A stretch of 64,000 nt of DNA from Temnothorax longispinosus (GCF_030848805.1 NC_092369.1:2492162-2556161), one strand, 5' to 3'; positions 1 through 11,354 are shown, numbered from the stretch's first letter. Notes: generated by a model from the sequence alone, not told the origin. Numbers and translations: made by a program.

Positions 1-1
1 T

Positions 2-47
<46 letters not shown>

Positions 48-86
48 TTCTCCCTCTCCCTCTCCCTCTCCCTCTCCCTCTCCCTC
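1..86. repeat. (CT)n microsatellite
   Basis: CT dinucleotide run with a few TTT and CCC interruptions, grading into CTCCCT hexamers. It lies just upstream of the 5' leader of the LINE that follows. Confidence 0.95.
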
Positions 87-1606
87 ACGCTCACGAGAAC
101 TGCATTTCGCACAAAAGTCATCGAAGCCTCGTACGACAGGTAGACATCGGCGGCGAACACAAAACGCTGACGTGTGAAAGTGACGCGTTAAAGTGACGAG
201 TAAATTAACTGTCTCTGCCGATATTAGCAGAATGAACGAAGAATACGCCGAGTATCGATGCTCGGCATGTAAGAAGGCGATAAAAACGTAGGTGATCGCA
301 TGCAAGTCCTGTGCTAAGCTTTTCTACCATCCAGGTTGTGTATCTAAGCACAAAATTTATGATAGAAACCGCGAATTGGTGTCGTATCCTGGCCCATTCG
401 AGAAGTTCATTATTAGTGATGGTGATAAATTAGTTGATATAAATAAAGCAGCGGCATTGACAGGAAGAACAACGGGACCTGCAAAAATGAGTCCGGCGAC
501 AAGCAGCGGGAATAAAGTAAGGCACGAGTGGAGCAGGGGATATCGATAGAAAAATAGATATGCTTGTAAGAACAGTGAAAGAATTAAAAGATGAGACAGC
601 ATGTAAAAAGGAGATCAAGTCAATGATAAAAGAAATAGTCCGTGAGGAGATGGGAGGCTTTAAACAGGAATTAGAAGAATTAAGAAAAATGTAAGGGGCA
701 TATGGACAATCTGGTGGAGCGTCAAGAAAATATAGCGACATGATTAAAGACAGGAAGGAGGAAAATATCTTGATTATAAAACCAAAAGTACAAGAGGGTA
801 AAATTACGAAGAAAACAATTAAAGCTAAAATTGATATAACCAAGATGGAAATAGGAATTACCAAATTAAGAAAGGGAGGTAAAGGGACAGTGATCTTAGG
901 ATGTGAGACGGAAGAAGAGAAGGAAAAGCTAAAGGCGACGGTACAAGCGGCAATGGGTGAGGAGGTCAAGATCTCGAAGCCACAGAAGAGGAAACCTAAG
1001 ATTAAAATAATTAATGTTGGTGGAGAGGAAATGAAAATGGAGGATGATAAATTAATAGATACAATCAAGAAGCAGAATAGAATTGGCGAAGAATTCTGTA
1101 TGCACTTAGTGAAGAAAATATTAAGAGGAAAAAATAAGGATATTGAGCAAGGATCCGTAATAATTGAAGTAGACGAAAGCACTCATAAATCACTAATAAA
1201 CAGAGTAAAAATAAATTTAGGATGGCGAAAGTGTTCTATATTTAATTATATTAGTGTTAGAAGATGTTTTAAATGCTGGGGCTATTATCATATTGCCAAG
1301 AATTGCACGAGACAGGAAACATGCTATAAATGTGCAGGAAATCATAAGGCGAATGAATGTACGACGGCAAAGAAGGTGTGTAAACTGTATCTATAAAGAC
1401 GGAATTCCACTGAGGCAACACTAAGCGACATGTAGTATGCCACATGTCATCTAGTGTCGCCTATTTTTGATGCGCGATTTCAAACCGTGCCACAAACTCG
1501 ATGTCGCACGAGAAATTTGTCGCCCAATGTCGTATGTGCCTTGTCACTTGTGTTTGTAGTATGCGGCTTAATCAATTTCATTGAAGCAACATCAGTATCG
1601 TGCGCC

Positions 1607-3580
1607 ATGTCATTGGAAACGGTAGCAGCAGCTGCTTATTTGGTAATAGCGTTAAGTGGCAAAAGAAAAAAACGAAGAAAACCAAGGTGGTAGAGAAGAG
1701 AACTATTTATTGGGAGTCGAAAATCTGAAAATAAATTTTTTAATAAATTGGTTGCGGACGATAGCGCTTTATTTAAAAACTTTATGCGGATGAGTAGAGA
1801 AGATTTTGAATTTTTGCTGAATTTGGTTACACCGATTATAAGAAAATCGGACACCAACTTCCGTGATGCAATACCGGCTGATGTGAGATTATTATTGACA
1901 TTGAGATATTTAGCCACCGGCGACAGCTATCCTTTACTTATGTATCTGTTCCGGATCTCTGAGACAAGTATTTCACGAATTATTCCAGAAGTATGCAGAG
2001 CTTTGATCAACGTTCTACGTGATTTTGCAAAGGTAAAAACTAAATTTATTATTATTAGACGTACCAATTCCAATTATTCCATTTATTTGTCACTATTTTA
2101 TTATTTATGCAAAAAATCATTATCGTTTATATTGTCCATATTTAAATACTCAGTCAACATGTGAAAAGCCGGAATTTCTTGTTGTGCATTGTCGGTAACC
2201 TCAGAAATCTTTGAGTAAAGTGAAGAGGGAGGGCGTGTTCTATCGCTACTTTCCTTATAATAATGAGAATTAGAAGTACTGGACAAATTCTCATTATTGA
2301 ATTTACCCATTGCCGCGTTAAATAATATATTGTTCAATAGATGCTTTACTATAGTTTGTATTCTAGGCGTAAGCTTTCGCAGTTCATTTCCAACATGTTC
2401 TCCGTACGTTGCACACTCATCTCTCTGAACTGCACGTTTTAGAATAGCATACGCTTCTTCTTCACGATCTGAGGAGGATGCCGAATGCTGTTTCCTCATT
2501 TTTTTTATTACGGGAAAAAAAAGTTTGACTTCCTTCTCCATTGTTCGATCGTTTATTCCCATCACGTTGATTGTGAGATTCATCGAGTGTTGCTTGAGTA
2601 TCTTGAGTATCTGCAGTATTTTGAATATCTTGAGTATCTGAAACTAAGTCATCTTCTTCCTACAAAAATAAAAACATACTAATATCAAATACAATACTGG
2701 AGTATAAATATAATCACTAACTAGATAAACTAAAATTGCTATTGCATTTTTCCAGATTCCCTGCACAGAAGACGAGTAGAGGAAGATTGCAAAAGATTTT
2801 GAAGTTTCGTGGAAATATCCACACTGTGTCGGAGCTTGTGACGGAAAACACATCGTGATCCAAAACCCAAAAAACAGTGGCAGTAATTTTTTTAACTACA
2901 AAGGAACCTTCAGCATTGTTTTGATGGCTATTGCAGACGCCAACTATTGTTTTACGTACGCCGATATTGGTTGTCAAAGCAGAATTTCAGACGGAGGAGT
3001 GTTTCGTGAAACAACGTTTTACAAAAAAATGTCGAAAAACAATCTGGGATTACCACCCCATGAACCTCTTCCTGGAAGTAATAAGTTATCGCCCTATGTT
3101 CTAGTGGCGAATGATGCGTTTCCCTTGCAGATACACATTATGAAACCTTTTCCCGGCTACTATGAGAAGGGCTCTTGTAAGAGACATTACAACTATAGAC
3201 TTTCACGTGCTCGCAGAGTAGTGGAAAACGCTTTTGGATTGTTAGCATCAGTCTTTCGTGTCTTTAGAAGACCAATAATGTTAAATGTGGAAAATGCTGA
3301 GATTATCACAACAGCATGCATTTATCTGTATAACTTTTTGAGAAAAAATACAACTTCGAAAGCACTATATTCACCTCAAGGAACTTTTGATACTGACACA
3401 CGAGATGGAAACATTATTCCGGGATCATGGAGGTCAATAACGCAAGACGACACTGGTATGAAGAATTTAAAACGCGGTAGAGCACGGAGGTCAACTTTGG
3501 AAGCCAAAGAAGTGAGGGACGAATTTATGAGGTACTTTACATCAGACGAAGGACATGTACCGTGGCAAGATCATTACTGA
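1607..3580 (+). pseudogene. Harbinger transposase (HARBI1-like, DDE_Tnp_4), two exons
   Basis: Exon 1 is 1607-2032 (start ATG in MSLETVAAAAYLV), followed by a GT donor; exon 2 is 2756-3580 after TTTTTCCAG, joined in phase 0. Exon 1 has a basic stretch (GKRKKRRKPRW) and the helical DNA-binding region MSREDFEFLLNLV...SETSISRIIPEV. Exon 2 holds the DDE nuclease: PHCVGACDGKHI (first D), YADIGCQSRISDGGVF (second D region) and the third acidic residue near RRVVENAFGLL. Two TGG-to-TAG nonsense changes are visible, at 1691-1693 (the sister copy at 4225 has TGG) and at about 2777. Length and domain order fit the family, about 400 residues. Confidence 0.9.
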
Positions 3581-3981
3581 TAATTTAATGAAGTTGTAAT
3601 AAAATAAAATACAAAGAAATAAATATATATAAACTTACCTCAGAATTTTTTTCATCACTCATAGTTGACATGGTTTTTCTTGGTACATCAACATCTAGCA
3701 AGAAACTCAATAGTTCATAGGCAAACCATTTTCCCTTCTTAAGGGATAAACCACTTTTCTTTAAGTTTTGCAATTTTTTTCGTTCGCGATGGAAAGCTGT
3801 CCGCAAATTCTTAATTTTTTTTTATTTCGAAAACACTGCAATTGTATTTACTTGCGAGCTGCTTTAGCTTGTCATTTTTCAACGTGTTGTTTTTATAATC
3901 GAAACTTTTATTGTTCCATAATTTTGGCGAATTAGGATAATCCTCAATAAATAACGTAGTTTTCTCAATATTCCACTCCAT
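2101..3981 (-). pseudogene. Harbinger accessory protein with MADF (Myb/SANT-like) domain, two exons
   Basis: Minus-strand partner of the transposase; in this superfamily such proteins bind the transposon ends and help import the transposase. Exon 1 runs from ATG 3981 to 3639 (donor GTAAGT) and encodes MEWNIEKTTLFIEDYPNSP followed by a MADF fold ending GKWFAYELLSFLLDV. Exon 2 runs 2659-2101 after TTTTTGTAG, in phase 0, and has a SDTQDIQNTADTQDTQ linker and a C-terminal helical, BESS-like part. One extra A in the 9-base run at 3815-3823 and a one-base slip in a homopolymer at 2499-2522 shift the frame, so this copy is dead. Its intron (2660-3638) contains transposase exon 2. Confidence 0.85.
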
Positions 3982-4224
3982 ATCGCTTGCTACAAGCCGC
4001 ACCGATCCATTGACTGTCGGATAACCGACGACATCTTTCAACAATCTGAATCTTGTTGAAAGATAGCGCATGTGACCGGCAACACCAATCACAGTGTAGC
4101 ATGCTACACTGTCGCATGTTACATGTTGCTTTATGTTGCTTCGGCTGAAAGACTCCATGTTGCATGCGTCATTGCCGCATGCGACATTTCGCCCAAATGT
4201 TGACTCAGTGGAATTCCGCCTTAA

Positions 4225-4948
4225 AGGCGCAATTCCACTGAGGCAACACTAAGCGACATGTAGTATGCCACATGTCATCTAGTGTCGCCTATTTTTGATG
4301 CGCGATTTCAAACCGTGCCACAAACTCAATGTCGCACGAGAAATTTGTCGCCCAATGTCGTATGCGCCTTGTCATTTGTGTTTGTAGTATGTGGCTAAAT
4401 CAATTTCATTGAAGCAACATCAGTATTGTGCGTCATGTCTTTGGAAACGGTAGCAGCAGCTGTTTATTTGGTAATACCGTTAAGTGGCAAGAGAAAAAAA
4501 CGAAAAAAACCAAAGTGGTGGAGAAGAGAATTATTTATTGGGAGTCTAAAATCTCGAAATAAATTTTTCAATAAATTGGTTGCGGACGATAGCGCTTTAT
4601 TTAAAAACTTTGTTGTTTTTATAATCGAAACTTTTATTGTTCCATAATTTTGGCGAATTAGGATAATCCTCAATAAATAACGTAGTTTTCTCAATATTCC
4701 ACTCCATATCGCTTGCTACAAGCCGCACCGATCCATTGACTATCGGATAACTGGCGACATCTTTCAACAATCTGAATCTTGTTGAAAGATGGCACATGCA
4801 ACCGGCAACACCAATCACAGTGTAGCATGCTACACTGTCGCATGCTACATGAAGCTTTATGTTGCTTCGGTTGAAAAACTCCATGTCGCATTGCGTCATT
4901 GCCGCATGCGACATGTTGCCCAAATGTTGACTCAGTGGAATTCCGCCT
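4225..4948 (+). mobile_element. Harbinger internal-deletion derivative (nonautonomous)
   Basis: Same termini and subterminal sequence as the 1397-4221 copy, placed immediately after it with only TAA between. It matches the long copy from the left end up to the transposase codons VADDSALFKNF, then jumps to sequence equivalent to about 3886 (GTTGTTTTTATAATCGAAAC), so about 2.1 kb is missing. The right flank is TATAA (4949-4953), the same five bases that precede the first copy. It retains TGG where the long copy has a TAG stop. Confidence 0.9.
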
Positions 4949-5097
4949 TATAAGAATCAGACGTACAACTTGAAGATAAATGTTGAACACGAGGCGTTGG
5001 ATTCGGAATGTCCGACATTTAAGAAAGTATTGGAGGAGGAGAAAAAAAGAGCCGGCTGGGAAGATGCAAAATAGCAACCACAGGAAGAAGCGGAATT

Positions 5098-6275
5098 ACT
5101 CTGATATACGAATGCACAAAGCTTATTGGCGGATAAGGACAAAATTCAACATCAGATTATGAAGAGGGTGAATCCTGCGATTCTAGCATTATCCAAAACT
5201 AGATTGACTGTAGAAATTGAGGATAGTGAGATCAATGTACCGGGGTATAGTATAGTTAGATGGGATGCTGAAAATAGAAATACAGGAGGAGTACTGTTAT
5301 ATGTTAGAGATGATATTAAATTTAGGATAGTTGAAAAGAAAAAAATAGTGTCAAACTGTTGGTGCGTGGTGGTAGAAATGAGAAAAAATTTGTATAAAGC
5401 TATAATAGCAGTAGTGTATCATTCGCCGAGTGCGTCAAATGGCGATTTCGTGAGATTTTTGGAAGATACGGTAAAAAATTTAATAATAAAGTATGACTAT
5501 ATAGTGATAGGGGACTTTAATATAGATATAATGGTAGATTTATATTATACAAAGAAATTATTAACGGTAATGCAAAACCTAGAGATAAGGCAGTATGTTG
5601 ATTGTCCAACGAGAGTTACAAAAGATAGTTAAACAATGATAGATTTAATTTTTTCGAATAAGGAAGTAAAGGTACAAGTAAATGAGAAACCTAAAATAAC
5701 GGACCATTTGTGGCTAAAAGTAGAATTTAATATAAATAAAAACAGAAATAAATGTAAAGAATTTAGATGCAGGGACTATAGTAAATTTAATGTAGATGAT
5801 TTTCTTAGAATAATGGAAGAAAGAACTGAGAAAGGTCAAGGGCTAGATATAAGTACAAGGGTTGAGAGATTTGTTAACAGTATAGTAAGTGTATTAAATA
5901 CTGTAGCACCTAAGAAAAAGTTTAAAATTCCGAAAGTATGGAAAAGGAAAAAGTGATATTCAGATGAAATAAGAATGGCAGCAGTTAGAAGGGATGAGGC
6001 ACACAGTAGAGCAATAAGCACAGGTAAGGAACAGGACTGGGAATATTTCAAGAATGAAAGAAATGCAGTAGTTAAACTTATCAGGGCAAAAGAGAAGGAA
6101 TATTATAAGAATATGATAGATAATAATAAGAGTGATCTACAAAAATGTGGAAAACTTTGAAAGAATTAATTAAGGGTGAGCAAAGGGGTTTAGAGAACAT
6201 TGATAATGTAGATTTTGAAATATTAGAAGACATAGAAAAACGCAATATAACTGATAAACATAATATAATCACCAA
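5098..6275 (+). pseudogene. LINE ORF2, endonuclease domain and linker, RT lost
   Basis: APE-type endonuclease that nicks target DNA for target-primed reverse transcription. Motifs: YTNAQSLLADKD at the start, SKTR, GGVLLYV, AVVYHSPS, IVIGDFNIDI, and a later TDHLWLKVEF in place of the usual SDHxP. Two in-frame stops (TAA 5630-5632, TGA 5954-5956, the latter at an expected Trp) and a one-base loss near 6150 break it. The reading continues as linker up to about 6275 (NITDKHNI), where homology stops before any RT motif. Not functional. Confidence 0.85.
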
Positions 6276-8085
6276 AAGTATGGCAACCCCTAAATATTTC
6301 GAAAACTACGTATTTTAGAAAAAAATGTTTCAGACAAAAGTTGTAGGGTTTCAAGTAACGCATTAAATAGTAATATTAATTTGACTACAAATAACTTTGT
6401 TAATACCAAGTAAAAATAACTTTAAAATTTTTAAATGGAAACCTATTTCTCTGATTGCATATTCTTATCGCTTACCTCGAGAGTTTTTCAAAACATTATA
6501 ATAAAGTATTTTTTTATTAAATACTTTTCAAGTTATGGAGCTTGAAAGCTACGATACCGCCGGCATCAGCGTTACCCAAGATGTACCGCGTTGCACGGTC
6601 GGATTTACACTAGCAGAGTTGTAAATAACAATACTTTTGTGATTGAAGTTCTTAATTACTAATTATTTTACGTAATTTTAATTTAAATTAAATTTAAGTA
6701 CAAATGTTTTTCGGAATTGTAATTAAAGTCGTTCAATTACAAATACATTTTGAAATTGCAATTAAACTCGAATTTTATTACAATTAAAAAAGTAAAAAAA
6801 GTAATTATTATTTACATTTTTTCTAAATTACAAATTTTACAACCTTAATTTACATTTTTTTGTGTGTTTGAGTGTTTTAGAGTAAATTCTGAAAGTGCTT
6901 TCCATTGATTTCTTGACAGTATGCCAATCTTTGATAGAACGCAAAAATAGCTCTACGATTTGATTCAGCAGGTATCAAGGCTGCTTTATCCCTTATTCGC
7001 TGCCTCAATTCTTGGATATTTTGAGGTTTTGTTTTGTAAACCTTACTCTTCAGATACCCCAAAATAAGTAATAATCAAGAGGAGTTAAATCTGGTGACCT
7101 ACGTGGCCAACTTTCCCCACCCTCATTTTGGTTCCTTCTTCCTATCCACCTTTGCGGGAAAACTTCATTTAAAATTCGACGTGGCCCTGCACCAAAATGA
7201 GGCGGAGCTCCATCATGCTGAAACCATATTTGCTCAAAGTTATTTGGAAAAATATTTTGTATGGCTGGAATTATTTCATCTACAAGTAATCTCTCGTACC
7301 TATGAGCATTGAGGTTTTCCTAAAAAAAAATAGCCTTATCACATAAGCATCTATCATGCCGCACCATACATTTATTTTTTGTGGGTATTGTGTATGACTT
7401 TTCCGCACCCAATTCGGATTTTCATCTGACCAGAGACGAAAATTTTGATTATTAACCTTTCCCGTTAATGTAAAGGTTGCCTCGTCTGTAAAAACAATTT
7501 GATAAAGAAAGTTGGGCGAGGCATCTATTAGGTTCATCATTCTTGCACAGAAGCGTATACGACGCTCATCATCTCCGTCTTGCAATTCTTGAACGTATTG
7601 CAGTTTGTATGGATGTAATTTATTTTTTTTTTAAATTCTGTGAACGAACATGGGAGCAATGTTGTGAGCTTGAGCTGCTCTATTAACAGACGTATGGGGA
7701 TTTTCAATAAAAGTCTGCAGAACATCAAGTTGTTTGTCGTTATTAGTTGCAGACAATGGCCCGCCAGACCTAAAGAGAATTTTTACACTACCAGTTTCTT
7801 GAAAACGTCATACAGTTTTCAAAACAATGGATTTACTAATTTGACGATTCGGATACGTGTTATTAAATAATCGAACAACATCAGTAAACGATCGTTTATT
7901 ATCACCCCATCCGCGCATGATTAGGACAGTGATTCTTTGGGGATAGTACAATTTCCGAGGCGCCCAGATTTGACTGTGGTTTCTGGTAGTATTTCTTACG
8001 CTGAACAAAAAATTATATAGGTCTTATAGGGCTAACTGTTCTAGTTTTCGAGATATGCAATATTAGTTAAAAAAAAAATCATGCG
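6274..8085 (-). mobile_element. Tc1/mariner-superfamily element, degraded
   Basis: A minus-strand transposase relic flanked by AT-rich noncoding ends. The left end (AAAAGTATGGCAACCCC at 6277-6293) matches in inverted orientation the end of a related copy at 30.18-30.78 kb, which finishes GTAAACCCTGTA before TATATG. The true TIR tip is missing or mutated here. The right end is not defined; similarity of style stops near 8085. Confidence 0.7.
6877..8008 (-). pseudogene. Mariner-type transposase (DDE_3, HTH N-terminus), broken
   Basis: Read right to left: an HTH region (RITVLIMRGWGDNKRSF ... YPNRQISKSIVLKTV), a second helix-turn-helix (HTSVNRAAQAHNI), then the catalytic core. FTDEATF carries the first D, IWFQHDGAPPHF the second, and SPDLTPLDYYL the third with the usual PLD motif. 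The C-terminus LAYCQEINGKHFQNLL ends at 6877. The reading frame changes several times (about 7807, 7700, 7330, 7080), so no full protein is encoded. Domain order and spacing match transposases widespread in insects that carry a DUF4817-like HTH; exact lineage not assigned. Confidence 0.8.
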
Positions 8086-8245
8086 TGTGGTCGCCACGCG
8101 CGTTAGAAGTGAAACTTCTGAAGGCAAGGCTTTGCCATAACTTTTCTGAAATTAATACAAAAACAATGCAACGGAATTAGTCACTCCAAGCCGCCCGCAA
8201 CTCGAAAATATAGTGTTATACGCAGTTCTCACTATATCCGTCTTG

Positions 8246-9241
8246 CCAGTGCCGTACGCCTGATCGAATTTTCGTGACGCGTTTTCGAGTCGCAAAATCG
8301 AATTTACTTACCGATCCAAAAAGAGTTTCACTTTGTACGCCTGTTGGTCGAATTTTCGTGACACTATTTCGTGACGTTTTTTCGTGTCGCACAATCGAAC
8401 TTACTACCGTACCAATTAAAGAAGTTTCATTTCGTACGCCTATTGGTCGAATTTTCGTTACATTTTCCGTGTCGCACAATTGAACTTACTACCGTACCAA
8501 AGAAGTTTCATTTCGTACGCCTATTGGTCGAATTTTCGTTACACTTTCCGTGTCGCACAATCGAACTTACTACCGTACCAAAGAAGTTTCATTTCGTACG
8601 CCTATTGGTCGAATTTTCGTTACACTTTCCGTGTCGCATAATCGAACTTACTACCGTGCCAGAAGAAGAACCGTCTCGCCAACGCCGTACGCCTATTGGT
8701 CAAATTTTCGTTACACTATTTGTGTCGCACAATCGAACTTACCGTACCAAAAAAGTTTCATTTCGTACGCCTATTGGTCGAATTTTCGTTACACTTCCCG
8801 TGTCGCACAATCGAACTTACTACCGTACCAAAGAAGTTTAATTTCGTACGCCTATTGGTCGAATTTTCGTTACATTTTCCGTGTCGCACAATCGAACTTA
8901 CTACCGTACCAAAGAAGTTTCATTTCGTACGCCTATTGGTCGAATTTTCGTTACACTTTCCGTGTCGCACAATCGAACTTACTACCGTACCAAAGAAGTT
9001 TCATTTCGTACGCCTATTGGTCGAATTTTCGTTACACTTTCCGTGTCGCATAATCGAACTTACTACCGTGCCAGAAGAAGAAGAACCATCTCGCCAACGC
9101 CGTACGCCTATTGGTCAAATTTTCGTTACACTATTTGTGTCGCACAATCGAACTTACTACCGTACCAAAGAAGTTTCACTTCCGTTACACTTTTTCGTGT
9201 CGCGAATCGAATTCACTACCGTGCCTAAAGAAGTTTCACTT
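8246..9241. repeat. 81-bp minisatellite, about 12 units
   Basis: Tandem units with a core GTACGCCTATTGGTCGAATT, followed by TCGTTACACTTTCCGTGTCG and CTACCGTACCAAAGAAGTTT. Consecutive unit starts at 8514 and 8595 give an 81-bp period. A variant unit with CCAGAAGAAGAACC and CTCGCCAACGCC occurs at about 8656 and 9068, 412 bp apart, suggesting a higher-order block of five units. The first two and last units are divergent. Because 81 is divisible by three, several frames stay open; these are not genes. Confidence 0.95.
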
Positions 9242-9455
9242 CAAAAATAATTATTCAGTTTACATAATGTATCACTTGAATACTTCCCCTATAATGTATC
9301 ACTTGAATTTTGCGCGTGTGCGTTTGCGTGTGCGTGTGCGTGTGCGTCGTTCTACGTTAACTGACGTAGCCCTACGTCTACTTTCCTTCGCTGAATACTT
9401 TAACATGAAATAATGACAGTTGACGTAGTTCTACGTTGTGCAGCACAGTTGTTAT
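9242..9455. other. Unassigned AT-rich spacer with short GTGCGT run
   Basis: Two copies of ATAATGTATCACTTGAAT (9265-9310), a short GTGTGCGT array at about 9316-9346 and three variants of GACGTAG(C/T)(C/T)CTACG. No gene seen. Confidence 0.6.
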
Positions 9456-9563
9456 TTATTGCTCACTTTTCTGGTGACCATAGGAATTCTCTGAGGCTTG
9501 CATTCATTCATATGAAATTTTTCCAATATACTCTCAGTATATCGCGTCTGATGAATGCTTATA

Positions 9564-10376
9564 CAGTAAAACCTCGTTTATCCGGCCTTCGATCAACCGA
9601 GGCTTTGCGTTATCCGAGCCACCGGACTTATCCGACCACTCCGCGTTAACCGAGCTGTGCGCTCGGATAAGGGTCGATATAGACACAGCCGTGCCGTATC
9701 CGTACCGTGCACGAAACAGAAACATCAGACAAGGATACCTATTGTCTCCATCCTTGTCTAATGTTGTCTCCATCCTTGTCTAATGTTAACGATACGGATA
9801 CGGTACGGGTACGGCACGGGTGTGTCTGAATCGACCCTAATACGGAAAAACTCGGATGAAACGGATGACGCTTCGCTGCTATGCGATGCGCGCGAAGTCG
9901 TTTGCGATCGCTACTTTTTTGTTTAAACACGCACGAGCTTGTTAGTACAACACGCTTTGTTCTCCACGGTTGTGAGGTAGAATTTAACAGTTGGGCTTCA
10001 ACAGTCAATGAAAAAACATCGCTACATATGTCGCAGAAGCGAAAAAAAGTTGTCGTGAGTGTAGAGAAAAAGTTGGAAGCAATTAGAAGATTGGATAGAG
10101 GAGAAATCATTCGCAATGTCGCAATGTGCTCTATCACTGACTTTCTTAAACCACGTTTGTAATAAGTATGTAATGCTTGTTACGCGAAAAATTAATCCAC
10201 GTTCGTTAATTTTTCATTTTTATATGTTAATGTGGTTAAATTCCCTTGTACAATTTTAAATATACCAAAAATAAGGAAAATTTTCGAGTTTTTTTTATTT
10301 ATTCCGTGTGATCCGAGTTTTCGCTTATCCGAGGTACCCCTTCCCCACATTACCTCGGATAAACGAGGTTTTACTG
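9564..10376 (+). mobile_element. Pogo/Tigger-like nonautonomous transposon
   Basis: Perfectly placed inside the copia relic. Left tip CAGTAAAACCTCGTTTATCC after TA (9562-9563); right tip GGATAAACGAGGTTTTACTG before TA (10377-10378). TA target duplication and CAGT termini are standard for pogo/Tigger. Removing the element plus one TA restores an open copia frame. Interior includes repeated GGATACGGTACGGGTACGGC motifs and a truncated transposase start. Confidence 0.95.
10028..10162 (+). pseudogene. Tigger/pogo transposase N-terminus (CENP-B-like HTH), truncated
   Basis: Short ORF MSQKRKKVVVSVEKKLEAIR followed by RLDRGEIIRNVAM, the first helix-turn-helix of CENP-B/jerky/Tigger transposases, which binds element ends. 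After about 32 residues homology ends and the frame runs into noncoding element sequence, stopping at 10162. The DDE domain has been deleted. Inside its element it lies in forward orientation. Confidence 0.8.
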
Positions 10377-11354
10377 TATATCTTTCTTCTTTGTTTCGCT
10401 CTATTGTTATTCCTAGAAAGTTTTTGGGTTCTCCAAGATCCTTCGTGTCAAATGTTCCACTCAATTTCTCTTTAAATTCCTCTAATTTCTCCTGGTCATT
10501 ACTTGCAACTAACATATCGTCTACATAAAGTAGTACGACCACTATTTTGCCTTCTTTCCTCCACGTGAACAGGCATGGCTCATGTAGGTCATTTTCTAAT
10601 CCAAGTTTCCGAGCTTCTTCTAAAAATCTCTTATTCCATCTTTTTGAACTTATCTTCAATCCATACAAAGCTCTATTTAATTTACACACCTTGGTCTTCT
10701 TGGTATTTTTATTCACTTCTACTCTGTCTAGAATTTCCATGTATATCTCTTCTTCTAGAATTCCATTCAGGAATGCAGTTTTTACATCTAATTGATAGGT
10801 ATATAAATTATACTTGTTTATTATTACCAGTATAGATCTAACCAATGACAATCTCGAAACCGGTGCATATGTCTCTTTCAGATCATACACATTTTAGTCT
10901 TTACATCCTTTTGTCACCAGTCTCGCTTTATATCTGGTTGATCCATCTGCTTCTAATTTTCTTTTGAATACCCATCTTAAATCTATAATGTTAGCTCGTT
11001 TACCACCTAACATCTCTGTCGGTCTATCAACAAGCGTCCATACTTGATTGGTTTGCATAGACTCAAGTTTTTCTACAGCATTTTTCCAGTTTTCTCTTTT
11101 GCTGATTGTCATCGCCTCTTCATATGTCGAGGGCTCTCTATGTAATGATGCCAGAAGACATCGACTTAATTCATCTTCATTCTCTATATTCTGTTGAATA
11201 TTTTTCACAGTAGTATAATTAGCAAAGCTAATATCTTCTATTGGTCTCCGCACATCAGTGTCTCCATTATCTCTAGTTTTCTTTTGGTTTTACTTCTAAT
11301 CATTGGAGTTTCACTTTCCTTTCGTTCGATCTTCTACTTCTGTTCGTCTAAAGC

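Larger units (their letters stand above)
1397..4221 (+). mobile_element. PIF/Harbinger DNA transposon, two-gene copy (dead)
   Basis: Termini are imperfect inverted repeats: AGACGGAATTCCACTGAGGC at the left and its near complement ending GGAATTCCGCCT at the right. The left flank is TATAA (1392-1396) and the right flank TAA (4222-4224), which then serves as the left flank of a second, shorter copy. Subterminal sequence is rich in CGACATGT/GTCGCATG motifs. The element carries a transposase on plus and a MADF-domain protein on minus, the usual pair for this superfamily. Three-base TWA duplications are typical of Harbinger. Confidence 0.9.
231..5090 (+). pseudogene. LINE ORF1 (gag-like, PHD-like finger plus CCHC knuckles), broken
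   Basis: Nucleic-acid-binding ORF1 of the LINE. It starts at ATG 231 with a CxxC...CxxC...HPGC arrangement like a PHD or RING-type finger in the first 40 residues. A TAG at 289, a frameshift near 535 and a TAA near 691 break it. The long open part, 740-1391, ends in CCHC knuckles (CFKCWGYYHIAKNC, then CYKCAGNHKANEC). The last knuckle is cut by the Harbinger insertion; a one-base loss next to it also shifts the frame. After the insert, 4954-5090 continues with a segment ending CPTFKKVLEEEKKRAGWE, a typical ORF1 tail. Role by family: binds LINE RNA in the ribonucleoprotein particle. Confidence 0.8.
87..6275 (+). mobile_element. I-type LINE (non-LTR retrotransposon), 3'-truncated, with nested Harbinger elements
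   Basis: A LINE with leader, zinc-knuckle ORF1 and endonuclease ORF2 on the plus strand. Removing the insert at 1397-4948 lets ORF1 continue: the third zinc knuckle runs from 1391 directly into 4954 and onward. The copy stops at about 6275, before the reverse transcriptase, where a mariner-type element begins. The left boundary is not proven because no target duplication is visible. It is similar in plan to the better preserved LINE split between 13.1 and 23.5 kb. Confidence 0.8.
9456..11299 (-). pseudogene. Copia (Ty1-type) retrotransposon, reverse transcriptase segment
   Basis: Minus-strand pol fragment of RVT_2 type. From right: NQKKTRDNGDTDVRRPIED, then WKNAVEKLESMQTNQVWTLV, LRWVFKRKLEADGSTRYKAR, VTKGCKD, a TAG stop at 10894-10896, then DLKETYAPVSRLSLVR, YQLDVKTAFLNGILEEEIYM, RALYGLK, and the active site LLYVDDMLVAS. 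It is cut after NKEERY by a pogo element (9564-10376) and resumes at 9561 with the expected continuation (TRYTESILEKFHMNECKP) until about 9456. Frame is the same on both sides of the stop. Integrase and RNase H are absent. The gag-side partner may be the fragment at 19.8-20.2 kb (see the inversion finding). Confidence 0.9.

Noticed and set aside
8246..9241. Possible CRISPR-like array
   Set aside because: Units are contiguous 81-bp repeats without unique spacers, in an animal genome; it is a minisatellite.
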